A stretch of DNA of 64,000 nucleotides from Parabacteroides sp. PF5-6. Its GTDB lineage: Bacteria; Bacteroidota; Bacteroidia; Bacteroidales; Tannerellaceae. Position numbers and translations under genes: made by a program. Positions 7,659 to 16,449 of the stretch are shown here, one piece after another. Within the stretch, counting starts at the first letter, position 1. Each line of letters starts with the position of its first letter. The notes beneath the pieces were generated by a model, which saw only the letters and a list, made by a program, of their open reading frames with translations, was not told the DNA's origin and did no database searches. The stretch spans positions 248,001 to 312,000 of the forward strand of contig NZ_JAQFIN010000001.1 of NCBI RefSeq assembly GCF_029504695.1. The letters are read 5' to 3'.

Positions 7659-9239
7659 TTAAAGTCCTACTGATCCCGGTTCGCAAACCACCCGGAAACC
7701 AATGCCCCGGATATCGGAGTACCACCAGATGCTCTTGGGCTGTTGCGGGTCGGTCTTCAACCACTGGTCGTGCTTCGTGAAGTCGCGAGCGGCTACCCGT
7801 ACGTCGGCGGCATCAGAAGTATAGTTACCTCCGCGCACGACCCACTCTTCGCCTTCGGTAGCCAATGGATCCGTAACGCTTTCCGCCGTCTTGGCGTAGG
7901 CTTCCGGACTGTATTTGTCGGCACAATACTCCATGACGTTACCCAGCATGTTCTTCAAGCCGAACGGATTGGCCTTGACGGCCGACGGTTCCTGCGTGCG
8001 GTTTTTGCTGTTGGCGCCGTAGATCACATATTCGGAGATCGGTTCCGTCTTGGCGGCTATAAACTTACGCATAAAGCCTTCGCCGGAGAAATCTTTCGGA
8101 TTGCCTTCGAAGAAATACGGAGTTTCCGTGCCACCTCTTGCCGCATATTCCCATTCGGCTTCGGTCGGCAGGCGATACTTCTTGCCCGTCTGCATCGACA
8201 ACCACTGACAGAACGTCTCGGCGGCGTAGTGCGTCATCGTGATGGCCGGACGATCGCCCGATCCCCAACCCTGGTCGGGGAATCCGAACGGTGGTGTCGG
8301 TCCGGAGATCGCATCCACGTCGGGGTCGCTATTGTTAGCATAGACATCGGCGGGAAGGGTTCGTCCTTCGCTCATCGTTTGTCCGTAGAATGCCCAGAAC
8401 TGATCCCAGGTCACTTCCACTTCAGCCATAAAGAACGGGCTAACGGTTACATTACGTACCGGTGCTTCGTCTGCTTTGTGGAACGCTTCTTTCGCGGGGC
8501 TACCCATCCGGAAGCTGCCTCCCGGCACGGCGATCATATTAAACGATACGGCCGTTCCCGGCACCTCTTCGGTATAGTTTTCGAAGCTGGTCACTACGGT
8601 GGCTTCCTTGAAATACATACTCGGATCGACTACCGCACCGCCGTCCTGCCCGGGGATACCGGTCAATTTGCCGTGTGTGTAGTTCGGATTGTGATGTCCC
8701 ACGTCGAGATGGCAACTGATACATTGCAGATCGAGTTTCTTCTCGTTTTCGTCGTAATAAAGATGCGCCGTGATCCCGTCGGGCGTGATGCCTTCGGGGA
8801 ACAGGTTCTGATGGCACTCCTTACACGATTGGTTGGGAATGTATTTGACGGCGTGCTCCAATTCGGACTTGAGGTCCCAGTCGAAGTCGGCACTGTCCTT
8901 GGTGAAATACCCCCAGGCATCCTTCAGCCCGAGTTGCAGTTTCGCCGTATAATGATCCCAGGTATCGTTCTTGGGCGGCAGGTGACAGTCCACGCAGTGC
9001 ACTTTCACCCCGCTGCCGTTATTGACGTGAGTAGAGATCTTCCAGCTGTCTTCGACATGGGGATGCACGTGGCACATCATGCACGATTCGTCGGTCGAGA
9101 AATAGACCGAAGTCAGGTAGGCTGCCGCCACTACGCCCATGCCCAAAACTAAACCGACAAGGAATATAAATGGTTTCTTCTTAAAGAAGCTTTTTTTTCT
9201 ATCAGATGAATTTCGCCTGGAAAACTTTTTACTTACCAT
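7659..9239 (-). CDS. NapC/NirT-type tetraheme cytochrome fused to a SUMF1 domain
   Basis: 526 residues. A basic N-terminus and one transmembrane helix (~22-46) anchor the protein. Four CxxCH heme sites follow at 53-57, 82-86, 139-143 and 173-177, with extra His residues (HVHPH, GHH) as possible distal ligands, as in NapC/NrfH quinol dehydrogenases. From ~235 to the end is a formylglycine-generating-enzyme-like SUMF1 domain: GSFRMGSPAKEAFH, YRLPTEAEWEYAARGG, GNVMEYCADKY, VVRGG. The combination puts a SUMF1 domain in the periplasm attached to a quinol-linked electron carrier. It lies between the GH3 gene and the Gfo/Idh/MocA gene. Function of the fused SUMF1 part is unknown. Confidence 0.9.
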   Translation of the reverse strand: MVSKKFSRRNSSDRKKSFFKKKPFIFLVGLVLGMGVVAAAYLTSVYFSTDESCMMCHVHPHVEDSWKISTHVNNGSGVKVHCVDCHLPPKNDTWDHYTAKLQLGLKDAWGYFTKDSADFDWDLKSELEHAVKYIPNQSCKECHQNLFPEGITPDGITAHLYYDENEKKLDLQCISCHLDVGHHNPNYTHGKLTGIPGQDGGAVVDPSMYFKEATVVTSFENYTEEVPGTAVSFNMIAVPGGSFRMGSPAKEAFHKADEAPVRNVTVSPFFMAEVEVTWDQFWAFYGQTMSEGRTLPADVYANNSDPDVDAISGPTPPFGFPDQGWGSGDRPAITMTHYAAETFCQWLSMQTGKKYRLPTEAEWEYAARGGTETPYFFEGNPKDFSGEGFMRKFIAAKTEPISEYVIYGANSKNRTQEPSAVKANPFGLKNMLGNVMEYCADKYSPEAYAKTAESVTDPLATEGEEWVVRGGNYTSDAADVRVAARDFTKHDQWLKTDPQQPKSIWWYSDIRGIGFRVVCEPGSVGL

Positions 9240-9402
9240 TTGCTCAGTGTGTATTCAATTCTAAATCAATTCGTACCAGATTGTAAATCGGCAATAAAAG
9301 TAATGTTTTCCTGTAGATAAAGAAAGAAGAACCCTTTATTTTAACGTTAAATGTTCCAAAATGCATTTTTTTTGTGCCATTTCCTTATTTCTTCCTTTCC
9401 AA

Positions 9403-12006
9403 TCACTCGATAATCAGTGGCAGTATCTGTAGATCTTTGTCGGCAGAAGAGCTTCCGAAGAGCACCTGATAATTACCCGGACGTACGGCCATCGTTTGTG
9501 TTTGATCGTCAAAAGTCTGGAATACCTTCGGTTCCAGAGAGATCTTGATCGTTTCCGTCTGACCGGCTTTCACCTGTACCCGTTTGAAGGCCTTCAAGGC
9601 TTTGAGCGGTTCTTCGGGATGATCGGGGTATCTCACATACAATTGAACCACCTCGTCGCCATCTGTTTTTCCGGTATTCGACAGGTCTACGCTGAAAGTA
9701 ACCGATTGGTCTTTCTTGATTTTATCCTGCGATAGCTTTCCGTTCTGATACGCGAAAGTCGTATAGCTTAAGCCGTAGCCAAACGGATAGAGCGGCGTTT
9801 GCGTCATGTAGCGGTAGGTACGTCCTTTCATCTGATAGTTTTCAAAGTCGGGCAACTGATCTGCCGACTGATAGAAGGTGACGGGCAAACGTCCGGCGGG
9901 GTTATAATCGCCGAACAATACGTCGGCAACAGCCGTTCCCGCTTCCTGTCCGCCATACCAGGCGTTGAGGATCGCATCGAGGTTCGACTCTTCCCAGTTA
10001 AGCGCCAGCGCGCTGCCGGTACATACTATATAAACGACAGGCTTGCCGGTTGCTTTCAATGCCTGGATCATCTCTCTTTGCACCTTGGGAATCTCGATAT
10101 TGGTTCGGTCGCCTTTGCGGAACCCATCCGCATCGACCGGCATCTCTTCCCCCTCGAGGCGCGGAGAGATACCGCCCACGAAGACGATCACATCCGCCTC
10201 TTTGGCTTTGGCGGCTGTCGCCCGATAGTTAACCGGCTCTTTCACGCCCACGAAGAAATTGAGGTTGGCCTCGCCTCTCTTCTGGATATATTCGATCCGG
10301 ATCGGATATTTCTCCCCTTCTTTTGCCTGGAGCGTGTAGGTACACTCGCCACCGTATTCGTTCGACCATACTTCGGCCACCTTTTCTTCGCCGATAAATA
10401 AGCGGAAACCGTCATTGCCTGAAATCTTCATCTGGATATCCCCGGACAAAGGAGCGGTGAATTCGCCGGTGAAGCGGGCGGTGAAATCGGTGAGGTTCAC
10501 AAGCGGCGCGAACTGGGTGTTTCCGCCGGTCGTATAGTGTAACTCCTTAGCCAGCCCTTCATATACCGGAGTCCCTTCGAGTTCCGTATTATTATAGAAT
10601 GTGGAAACAAATCCTTGTCCGGCCGGAGAAGAGATATGATTGCCCAGGTCGATCATCACAAAGTCATCCGTATGGTTGCAGCCCAACTCATAGATGACTT
10701 CGGCGTTCGGTACTTTGTTTTGTATACCTTCCAGGATCGTAACGGTCTTTGTCGGGAAGCCATTGTAGTTGGCCCACAGCATGGTCGAGTCTGCCGCGTT
10801 CGGACCGACCACCGCGATCTTCCGGATCTCTTTATTTAAAGGTAAGAGCTGCTTTTCATTTTTTAAGAGGACGATACTCTTGCGTGCCATCTCCAAAGCC
10901 TGGGCCACGTGCTTCGGACTTTCCACCACGCTATACGGGATTTGTGCGTAGGGCACCCGGTCGTCGGGATCGAACATACCCAGTTCGAAGCGGCCTTTCA
11001 ACAGGCGGCGCAGGGAAACGTTCAGTTGCTCTTCGGTGATCAACCCCTTTTCCAGTCCTTCCTTCAGGGCGCGGTAGCTGCTGCCGCATTCCAGATCGGT
11101 ACCCGTCAGTACGGCATCGGCCGAAGCGGTTGCCGCGTCCGGATGCGTCTCGTGGCGAGGGGTGCGTGGGTCTTTGCGCCAGAAATCATCGATCGCACCA
11201 CAGTCGGAAAGGATGATATCTTCATAGCCCCAGTCGTTACGCAGGATATCCACCAACAGGCGGTCGCTGCTGCAGCAGGGCGTACCCTCGAAGCGGTTAT
11301 AGGCGCACATCACCTCCTGCACGTCGCCTTCTTTCACCAGCGCTTCGAAAGCCGGAAGGTAGGTGGTCCACAGGTCGCGGGGCGAAGACTCGGCGTTATA
11401 TTCATGGCGGTTCCATTCCGGACCGCTATGTACGGCATAATGCTTGGCGCAGGCGTGGGTCTTGAAATAGTTCGGATCGTCGCCTTGCAGGCCGCGCACC
11501 ACCGCCAGTCCCATGCGTTCCGTCAGGTAAGGATCTTCACCATAGGTCTCCATGCCTCGTCCCCAGCGGGGATCGCGGAAGATATTGATGTTAGGCGTCC
11601 AGAAAGTCAATCCTTTATACCGGTCGTACTCGCCGTCGCGTTGATACTGGTGGTATTTCGCCCGCGCTTCGTCGCTGATCATCGTAAAGGTTTCCAGTAA
11701 AGCCTCCTCGTCGAAAGTTGCCGCCATGGCGATCGATTGCGGAAAGACAGTCGCTTTCCCCGCCCGCGCTACCCCATGAAGCGCTTCGTTCCACCAGTCG
11801 TAAGCCGGAATACCCAATCGCTCGATCGCCGGCGTCTGATTCATCATCTGCTGTATTTTCTCCTCTGTCGTCAGCCTTGCCAACAGATCTTCGATCCGCT
11901 CTTCCTGCGGCAGATCCGGATTCCGGAACGGAAATTCATACTTGGATTGGCATCCCGTAACTATCGCGATCAAGCATAAAGCAGCTAAAAAGTGATTGAT
12001 TTTCAT
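9403..12006 (-). CDS. GH3 beta-glycosidase lipoprotein with PA14 insert
   Basis: Hydrolyses beta-linked glucosyl or xylosyl termini in the periplasm. An upstream in-frame ATG exists at 12027, but ATG 12006 is preferred because the -7 box overlaps 12025-12032. It gives MKINHFLAALCLIAIVTGC, a lipoprotein signal, and 867 residues. The N-terminal GH3 barrel contains DIILSDCGAIDDF with the nucleophile Asp. A PA14 domain (GQGFVSTFYNNTELEGTPVY onward, about 130 residues) interrupts the C-terminal alpha/beta domain. The end is a fibronectin-III-like domain. PA14-bearing GH3 enzymes include beta-glucosidases and beta-xylosidases; substrate is undetermined. Confidence 0.93.
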   Translation of the reverse strand: MKINHFLAALCLIAIVTGCQSKYEFPFRNPDLPQEERIEDLLARLTTEEKIQQMMNQTPAIERLGIPAYDWWNEALHGVARAGKATVFPQSIAMAATFDEEALLETFTMISDEARAKYHQYQRDGEYDRYKGLTFWTPNINIFRDPRWGRGMETYGEDPYLTERMGLAVVRGLQGDDPNYFKTHACAKHYAVHSGPEWNRHEYNAESSPRDLWTTYLPAFEALVKEGDVQEVMCAYNRFEGTPCCSSDRLLVDILRNDWGYEDIILSDCGAIDDFWRKDPRTPRHETHPDAATASADAVLTGTDLECGSSYRALKEGLEKGLITEEQLNVSLRRLLKGRFELGMFDPDDRVPYAQIPYSVVESPKHVAQALEMARKSIVLLKNEKQLLPLNKEIRKIAVVGPNAADSTMLWANYNGFPTKTVTILEGIQNKVPNAEVIYELGCNHTDDFVMIDLGNHISSPAGQGFVSTFYNNTELEGTPVYEGLAKELHYTTGGNTQFAPLVNLTDFTARFTGEFTAPLSGDIQMKISGNDGFRLFIGEEKVAEVWSNEYGGECTYTLQAKEGEKYPIRIEYIQKRGEANLNFFVGVKEPVNYRATAAKAKEADVIVFVGGISPRLEGEEMPVDADGFRKGDRTNIEIPKVQREMIQALKATGKPVVYIVCTGSALALNWEESNLDAILNAWYGGQEAGTAVADVLFGDYNPAGRLPVTFYQSADQLPDFENYQMKGRTYRYMTQTPLYPFGYGLSYTTFAYQNGKLSQDKIKKDQSVTFSVDLSNTGKTDGDEVVQLYVRYPDHPEEPLKALKAFKRVQVKAGQTETIKISLEPKVFQTFDDQTQTMAVRPGNYQVLFGSSSADKDLQILPLIIE

Positions 12007-12024
12007 GTTCTGTGATTTTTTCTG

Positions 12025-12054
12025 CAAATATAATAATTCTTACAACTATTCAAC
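12025..12054 (-). promoter_or_regulatory. Promoter of the GH3 gene
   Basis: TATATTTG on the minus strand (12025-12032) with a GTTG -33 element (12051-12054), 18 nt apart. It decides the GH3 start at 12006. Confidence 0.65.
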
Positions 12055-12091
12055 CATTCCTAACCGCCCTTACCGTCATTTCAATGCCTAT

Positions 12092-12223
12092 AAAACATCG
12101 GTGTTTTGTTCGCAAAACATTGCACTTTCGTTTCCAAAACATTGCGCTTTTGCAAACGAAAGCGCAATGTTTTGGAAACGAAAGAGGTTATCGAATATTT
12201 CGATAACCTCTTTCGCTGTCTTA
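12092..12223. repeat. 22-bp periodic palindromic array (family E)
   Basis: Units begin at 12092, 12114, 12136, 12158 and 12180, exactly 22 bp apart, with shared cores AAAACATTGC and its complement. The array folds in two ways. A perfect 26-bp inverted repeat pairs 12125-12150 with 12159-12184 (8-nt loop). A 17-bp inverted repeat pairs 12179-12195 with 12199-12215. The two share 12179-12184, so they are mutually exclusive. The tract lies downstream of iorB and upstream of the GH3 promoter. Confidence 0.85.
12179..12215 (-). terminator. Hairpin after iorB
   Basis: Perfect 17-bp stem with a 3-nt loop, 20 nt past the iorB stop. On the minus strand it is followed by a short T-containing stretch. 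It is the likely end of the ior transcript, though it is also the last unit of the 22-bp array. Confidence 0.5.
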
Positions 12224-12235
12224 TGCCTTTCGCTT

Positions 12236-12817
12236 TTAGCTTCCGGCTTTGCTCAGGTCGTATCCGGCTTTGAGGGCTTTGAGGTTCATGTCGACGATCT
12301 CTTCGCCTTTGCGTCCGAAGATGCGGCGGATACCGTCTTCGAGTTTACTGTATTCGATGGGGATGAAAGGAGCGGCGGCGCCCAGCATCACGATGTTTGC
12401 CGAACGGGCTGATCCGGCCTCTTTGGCAACCGATTCCACGTCGAGCACCACTTTATGGGGTAATTTATCCAGTTCGGCGCGAACCTTTTCGATCTCCGGG
12501 TAATTCGGGATATTGATGAACGGTTCGGAATTGGTCACCAGCCAGCCGTCCTTTTTGAGGTAAGGCAGGTAACGCAGACTTTCCATCGGCTCCAACGAAA
12601 CGATCAGGTCGGCTTGTCCCAACGCGATCAGGTCGGATGCGATCGGACGGTCGGAGATACGCAGATTCGACTGTACGTCTCCGCCGCGCTGACTCATGCC
12701 GTGCACTTCGGCTTGTTTCATATATAAACCGTCTTCTAAGGCCGCTTCGCCAATCACGGCGGCAATGGAGAGGATCCCTTGTCCTCCGACTCCGGCTAAA
12801 ATAATATCGATCTTCAT
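12236..12817 (-). CDS. iorB: Indolepyruvate oxidoreductase subunit beta
   Basis: 193 residues of the pyruvate:ferredoxin oxidoreductase gamma-domain type: ILAGVGGQGILSIAAVIGEA at the N-terminus and EVHGMSQRGGDVQSNLRIS. With IorA it oxidatively decarboxylates aryl-pyruvates (indolepyruvate, phenylpyruvate) to aryl-acetyl-CoA, reducing ferredoxin, in amino-acid fermentation. Its ATG overlaps the iorA stop by 4 nt (ATGA), so expression is coupled. A hairpin follows the stop. The length is normal for the subunit. Confidence 0.93.
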   Translation of the reverse strand: MKIDIILAGVGGQGILSIAAVIGEAALEDGLYMKQAEVHGMSQRGGDVQSNLRISDRPIASDLIALGQADLIVSLEPMESLRYLPYLKKDGWLVTNSEPFINIPNYPEIEKVRAELDKLPHKVVLDVESVAKEAGSARSANIVMLGAAAPFIPIEYSKLEDGIRRIFGRKGEEIVDMNLKALKAGYDLSKAGS

Positions 12818-14415
12818 TTCTTTATTGCTTTTTTCTTACGGGTTAATGTCTGGATACACTCACGACGCGGGATGATCACGGATACCCCTTTGTATTCGAT
12901 CTCTTCGCGGATAATAGATTTCATCTCTTCGTAGTTCTTCTTCAATGGGATCATTACCCGGATATGTTCCGGCTCAACACCGATGCCGGCACAGATCGCT
13001 TCCAGGCGGCCGGTGCCCGCGGAGTCTTGTCCGCCGGTCATTGCCGTGGTTTCGTTGTCGGAGATGATAATGGTGATATGTGTTTTTTCATTGACACAAT
13101 CCAACAGGCCGGTCATGCCCGAATGGGTGAACGTAGAGTCGCCGATCACGGACACCGCCGGGAAAAGGCCGGCATCTGTCGCTCCTTTAGCCATGGTGAT
13201 GGACGCGCCCATATCGATGCAACTGTCGATCGCGCGGAAAGGAGGCAGAGCGCCCAGGGTGTAACAGCCGATATCGCTGAATACCTTCGCCGCCCCGTTG
13301 TATTCGAGTAATACTTCGTTCAACGCTTCGTACACATCCCGGTGTCCGCAGCCCTGACACAAAGCAGGAGGACGCTGTTCGACGACTTCCGGTATGGGGT
13401 AGTAGCTTTGGATTTCTTTGCCTAAAGCCCGGCCAACGGTATCCGGATTGAGCTCGCCGTCGCGTTGCAATGTGCCGTCGAGGCGGCCGTGCACCGTAAT
13501 GCCTTTGCCCAGATAGCCTTTGAGCTGCTCTTCAACGATGGGGAAACCTTCTTCCAGTACCAATATCTCTTTGCACTCGGTGGTGATCTTTTCGATCATC
13601 TTCCGGGGCAATGGATACTGTGTGATCTTCAATACCGGATATTCAAAGCCTTCGGGATAGTTCTCCGAGAGGTAATTGAAAGCGATACCGGTGGTGATGA
13701 TACCCCGTTCTTTGTTGGGTGCATCGAAGTATTGGTTGTAACCCGCTGTTTCGGAAACATCGGTGAATGTCTTTTGGGCTTCCAATAATGTCTTATACCG
13801 TTTGCGCGCCAAAGCGGGCAACAGGATAAAGCGCTGGCGTCCGTCTTCCGGCGTATGCAATGTATTCTCTGCTTTCTGTGGGCGGGTCACTACGCCGGCG
13901 CGGGAATGTGCCATGCGGGTGGTGATGCGCAACAGAATGGGATAACCCAGTTTCTCAGACAGTTCGAAGCCGTCGTATACCATATCGTATGCCTCCTGCT
14001 GATTGGAAGGTTCCAACATCGGGATCATCGCGAAGTTGCCATATACGCGGTTGTCCTGCTCGTTCTGCGACGAGTGCATGGAAGGGTCGTCGGCCGTGAT
14101 GATAATCATCCCACCGTTGATACCGCTCATGGCGGCGTTCATAAAGCAGTCGGCGGCTACATTGAGCCCCACATGTTTCATGCAACAGAGTGTACGTTTG
14201 CCGGCATAGCTCATGCCCAGGGCCGTCTCCATTGCTGTCTTCTCATTGACACTCCATTTGCTGTGTATGCCTCTTTCCTTCGCGATCGGAGAGGCTTGGA
14301 TGTATTCCGTAATTTCGGTTGAAGGGGTTCCCGGGTAAGCATATACTCCGGAAAGTCCGGCGTCGATCGCCGCCTGGGCAATCGCTTCATCCCCTAAGAA
14401 AAGATGTTTCTCCAT
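12814..14415 (-). CDS. iorA: Indolepyruvate oxidoreductase subunit alpha
   Basis: Start chosen at ATG 14415 (MEKHLFLGDEAIAQAAIDAG, 533 residues) rather than the in-frame ATG at 14478, because the -7 box lies at 14456-14463 inside the longer frame. Domains: pyrimidine-binding N-terminal half (GVYAYPGTPSTEITEY), then the TPP-binding half with CQGCGHRDVYEAL and GDSTFTHSGMTGLLD ... SDNETTAMTGGQ. The protein ends at SVIIPRRECIQTLTRKKK, without the C-terminal two-[4Fe-4S] ferredoxin domain found in archaeal IorA. Electron transfer must therefore use another route or a separate ferredoxin. Confidence 0.93.
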   Translation of the reverse strand: MEKHLFLGDEAIAQAAIDAGLSGVYAYPGTPSTEITEYIQASPIAKERGIHSKWSVNEKTAMETALGMSYAGKRTLCCMKHVGLNVAADCFMNAAMSGINGGMIIITADDPSMHSSQNEQDNRVYGNFAMIPMLEPSNQQEAYDMVYDGFELSEKLGYPILLRITTRMAHSRAGVVTRPQKAENTLHTPEDGRQRFILLPALARKRYKTLLEAQKTFTDVSETAGYNQYFDAPNKERGIITTGIAFNYLSENYPEGFEYPVLKITQYPLPRKMIEKITTECKEILVLEEGFPIVEEQLKGYLGKGITVHGRLDGTLQRDGELNPDTVGRALGKEIQSYYPIPEVVEQRPPALCQGCGHRDVYEALNEVLLEYNGAAKVFSDIGCYTLGALPPFRAIDSCIDMGASITMAKGATDAGLFPAVSVIGDSTFTHSGMTGLLDCVNEKTHITIIISDNETTAMTGGQDSAGTGRLEAICAGIGVEPEHIRVMIPLKKNYEEMKSIIREEIEYKGVSVIIPRRECIQTLTRKKKAIKK

Positions 14416-14455
14416 TAATTGATGTCTATAGTGTTTATTTAATTTGGTATTTCGG

Positions 14456-14463
14456 CAAAGATA
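14456..14463 (-). promoter_or_regulatory. -7 element of the iorAB operon
   Basis: TATCTTTG on the minus strand, about 40 nt upstream of the chosen iorA ATG. A clear -33 element is not seen. Confidence 0.55.
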
Positions 14464-14480
14464 GCTTTTTATCGACAATT

Positions 14481-15527
14481 CTACCTAATATTTCGGCGAT
14501 TGAGTTCGGTGCGGTAGCGGTTGGCGTTCCGGTTGTGCTCCGTCAGGGTAGTGGCGAAGTTGTGCCGTCCCGAGAAATCCTCTTTGGCTACCATATAGAG
14601 GTAGTTGTGTTTCGTGTAATTCAGTACGGCGTTCAATCCCTGTATGCTGGGGATGCGAAGTGGTCCCGGCGGCAATCCGGCGTAGATATAGGTGTTGTAA
14701 GGCGAATCGATCTCCAGGTGCGCGTACAGGATGCGTTGCAGGGCGAAATCACCCACGGCGTATTTGACCGTCGGATCGGCCTGAAGCAGCATACCCCGGT
14801 GCAGGCGGTTGATATATAATCCGGCGACGATCGGGAACTCCTCGGCTACGGCTGTCTCTTCTTCGACGATCGAAGCGAGCACGGCCACTTCGACCGGGCT
14901 CAGTCCGATGGCTTTGGCCTTGGCGCGGCGGTTCTCGTTCCAGAACGTATCGTATTCCTTTTTCATCCGTTCAATCAGGCGGTCGGGCGAGATATTCCAA
15001 TAGATTTCATAGGTGTTGGGGATAAACATCGCGCGGATCGTTTCGGTGGTAAAGCCCAACGAATCGCAATAAGCCGGATCGCTCAGGCGCGTGAGGATAT
15101 CGTCGGCCGTAAGCATCAGTTGCTCGTCGAGCCGGCGCGCCAGGTCGTCCAGGAAGCGTACATTATTAAAGGTAATACGCGTCGGAGTCTGCTGCCCTTT
15201 GCGCAGTATGTTCACCAGTTCCCAGCTACTCATGCCGGGTGTCACGGCATATCGCCCGGTCTTCATATTCTCCGGATAATCCAGGGCCATTGCCATAGCG
15301 GCAAACAATCCCACTTCATTGGCCGCAACGGAATCTTTGAGGAAGTTGACGAACTCCTCAAATTCGGTCTCTTTCTCAATATATATATAGGTCGTTTCTT
15401 CCGGATGGAACCGGGAAGCCTGGAAAGCCCGGACGACGGAAACGACTATGCTGGCTACGATCAGCAGTACAATGATTAATACGCCGATATCTCTTTTCTG
15501 TCTTTTGGAACGCTCTGTTTTACCCAT
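14481..15527 (-). CDS. mltG: Endolytic peptidoglycan transglycosylase MltG
   Basis: 348 residues. Cleaves nascent glycan strands at the inner membrane and so influences strand length. An N-terminal cytoplasmic segment (GKTERSKRQKRD) precedes one membrane helix (~14-34, IGVLIIVLLIVASIVVSVV). The YceG-like domain follows, with the catalytic-Glu region ASIVEEETAVAEEFPIVA and then NRLHRGMLLQADPTVKYA. Length and order match the family. It is a single-gene unit between the ior promoter and its own -7 box at 15562-15569. Confidence 0.95.
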   Translation of the reverse strand: MGKTERSKRQKRDIGVLIIVLLIVASIVVSVVRAFQASRFHPEETTYIYIEKETEFEEFVNFLKDSVAANEVGLFAAMAMALDYPENMKTGRYAVTPGMSSWELVNILRKGQQTPTRITFNNVRFLDDLARRLDEQLMLTADDILTRLSDPAYCDSLGFTTETIRAMFIPNTYEIYWNISPDRLIERMKKEYDTFWNENRRAKAKAIGLSPVEVAVLASIVEEETAVAEEFPIVAGLYINRLHRGMLLQADPTVKYAVGDFALQRILYAHLEIDSPYNTYIYAGLPPGPLRIPSIQGLNAVLNYTKHNYLYMVAKEDFSGRHNFATTLTEHNRNANRYRTELNRRNIR

Positions 15528-15561
15528 AGAATTATAATCCTTTGACTATCAGAATGAGTCA

Positions 15562-15569
15562 CAAAAGTA
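15562..15569 (-). promoter_or_regulatory. -7 element of mltG
   Basis: TACTTTTG on the minus strand, about 35 nt before the mltG ATG; it matches TAnnTTTG. No well-placed -33 element. Confidence 0.5.
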
Positions 15570-15602
15570 GTATCTTTTTCTTTAAAAATAGCCCGCAAAG
15601 TC

Positions 15603-15632
15603 TTTGTTTATTAAAAAATAGACCTATCTTTG
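15603..15632 (+). promoter_or_regulatory. Promoter of tRNA-Ser
   Basis: TTTG (15603-15606) and TATCTTTG (15625-15632), 18 nt apart. The tRNA begins 30 nt further on. Confidence 0.7.
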
Positions 15633-15662
15633 CAGCGCAATTCCTGCTACATGGGATTTGTT

Positions 15663-15749
15663 GGAAGTGTGGGTGAGTGGCTGAAACCACCAGTTTGCTA
15701 AACTGACGATATCGCAAGGTATCCGCGAGTTCGAATCTCGCCGCTTCCG
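15663..15749 (+). tRNA. tRNA-Ser (anticodon GCU)
   Basis: Acceptor stem GGAAGTG/CGCTTCC, anticodon loop TTGCTAA giving GCU, a long variable arm, and the T arm GCGAG-TTCGAAT-CTCGC. Discriminator is G and CCA is not encoded, usual for Bacteroidales. It has its own promoter and a terminator 4 nt downstream. Confidence 0.95.
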
Positions 15750-15752
15750 CTG

Positions 15753-15779
15753 AAAAGCTGTCAATCGACAGCTTTTTTT
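15753..15779 (+). terminator. Intrinsic terminator of tRNA-Ser
   Basis: A 10-bp stem (AAAAGCTGTC with GACAGCTTTT), 4-nt loop and a run of seven T. Confidence 0.85.
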
Positions 15780-15898
15780 GTTTCCGGCCGTTTGTTTTTA
15801 CTGCCGCACCGGCTTGATTTTCTGGATCACCCCGGATCACCGCCATAATACCCACTCGAATTTCGAATCCACAACTTTCTGGAGTGATCCCTTATAAG

Positions 15899-16020
15899 GC
15901 ATTGAAAATGAGATGTTAATATTCTCTTCAGAAACTACCGGTAGTTTGCGCACCAACTACCGGTAGTTTGGCGACAAACTATTAGTAGTTTGCGCGCAAA
16001 GTACCGGTAGTTTGAAAAAT
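15899..16020. repeat. 22-bp periodic palindromic array A, copy 1
   Basis: Four units whose TAGTTTG cores start at 15942, 15964, 15986 and 16008, all 22 bp apart. The core palindrome is AAACTACCGGTAGTTT; the third unit is the variant AAACTATTAGTAGTTT. The same four units in the same order, with the same ~35-bp left flank, recur at 30978-31095. Confidence 0.9.
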
Positions 16021-16059
16021 AGAGGGCTGAAACGATTTGGGAATCTCTTCCAGATCGTG

Positions 16060-16432
16060 AAAAAACGCCGGCAGCCCTTTGAAAAAGGCCGGCGGCCTTT
16101 TAGAAAACCCTGCCGGCCTTTTCGGTAAAGGAGGCGGCTTGGGCTGTCAAATGGCATATGTTAACAAATGCAAATGGCAAACAGCGGTAAACCGATCATC
16201 CCGAACATAGTTTTTCATTTTTTTACTTACATCATACAGCCGGGACAGGCAACAATGTTAAATGGATCACTGCCGAGGCTCGCCAACAGGTACCAGAAAG
16301 TTACTTACAGGAATTTTAGTGTTTTTCCGGCTATTCGAAATGGCTATATGATTGATATACAGATGCGAAAGAAAATCCTGTATGATGTAAGTAAAAAAAC
16401 GAAAAACTCTGTTCGGAGGGTATTTTTGGGGT
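16060..16432. repeat. Hairpin element copy 1 with 21-bp GC palindromes (family D)
   Basis: Three 21-bp units at 16060-16125 contain GGCCGGCGGCC-type palindromes followed by CTTTT. After a conserved ~80-nt stretch come inverted arms 16210-16239 and 16378-16407 (30 bp, 29 matching) around a 138-nt loop. A conserved tail reaches ~16432. The second copy is at 41855-42186. Both copies have their right arm just downstream of a minus-strand gene; here the SGNH stop is 43 nt from the arm. No protein is credibly encoded. Confidence 0.85.
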
Positions 16433-16449
16433 TTCTGTTCTTCCCGGTA

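Noticed and set aside
7743-9152. 469-residue open frame on the plus strand
   Set aside because: Complete shadow of the cytochrome-SUMF1 gene; no signal, motif or promoter of its own.
15559-15855. 98-residue frame on the minus strand
   Set aside because: Runs antisense through tRNA-Ser and its terminator and has no family resemblance.
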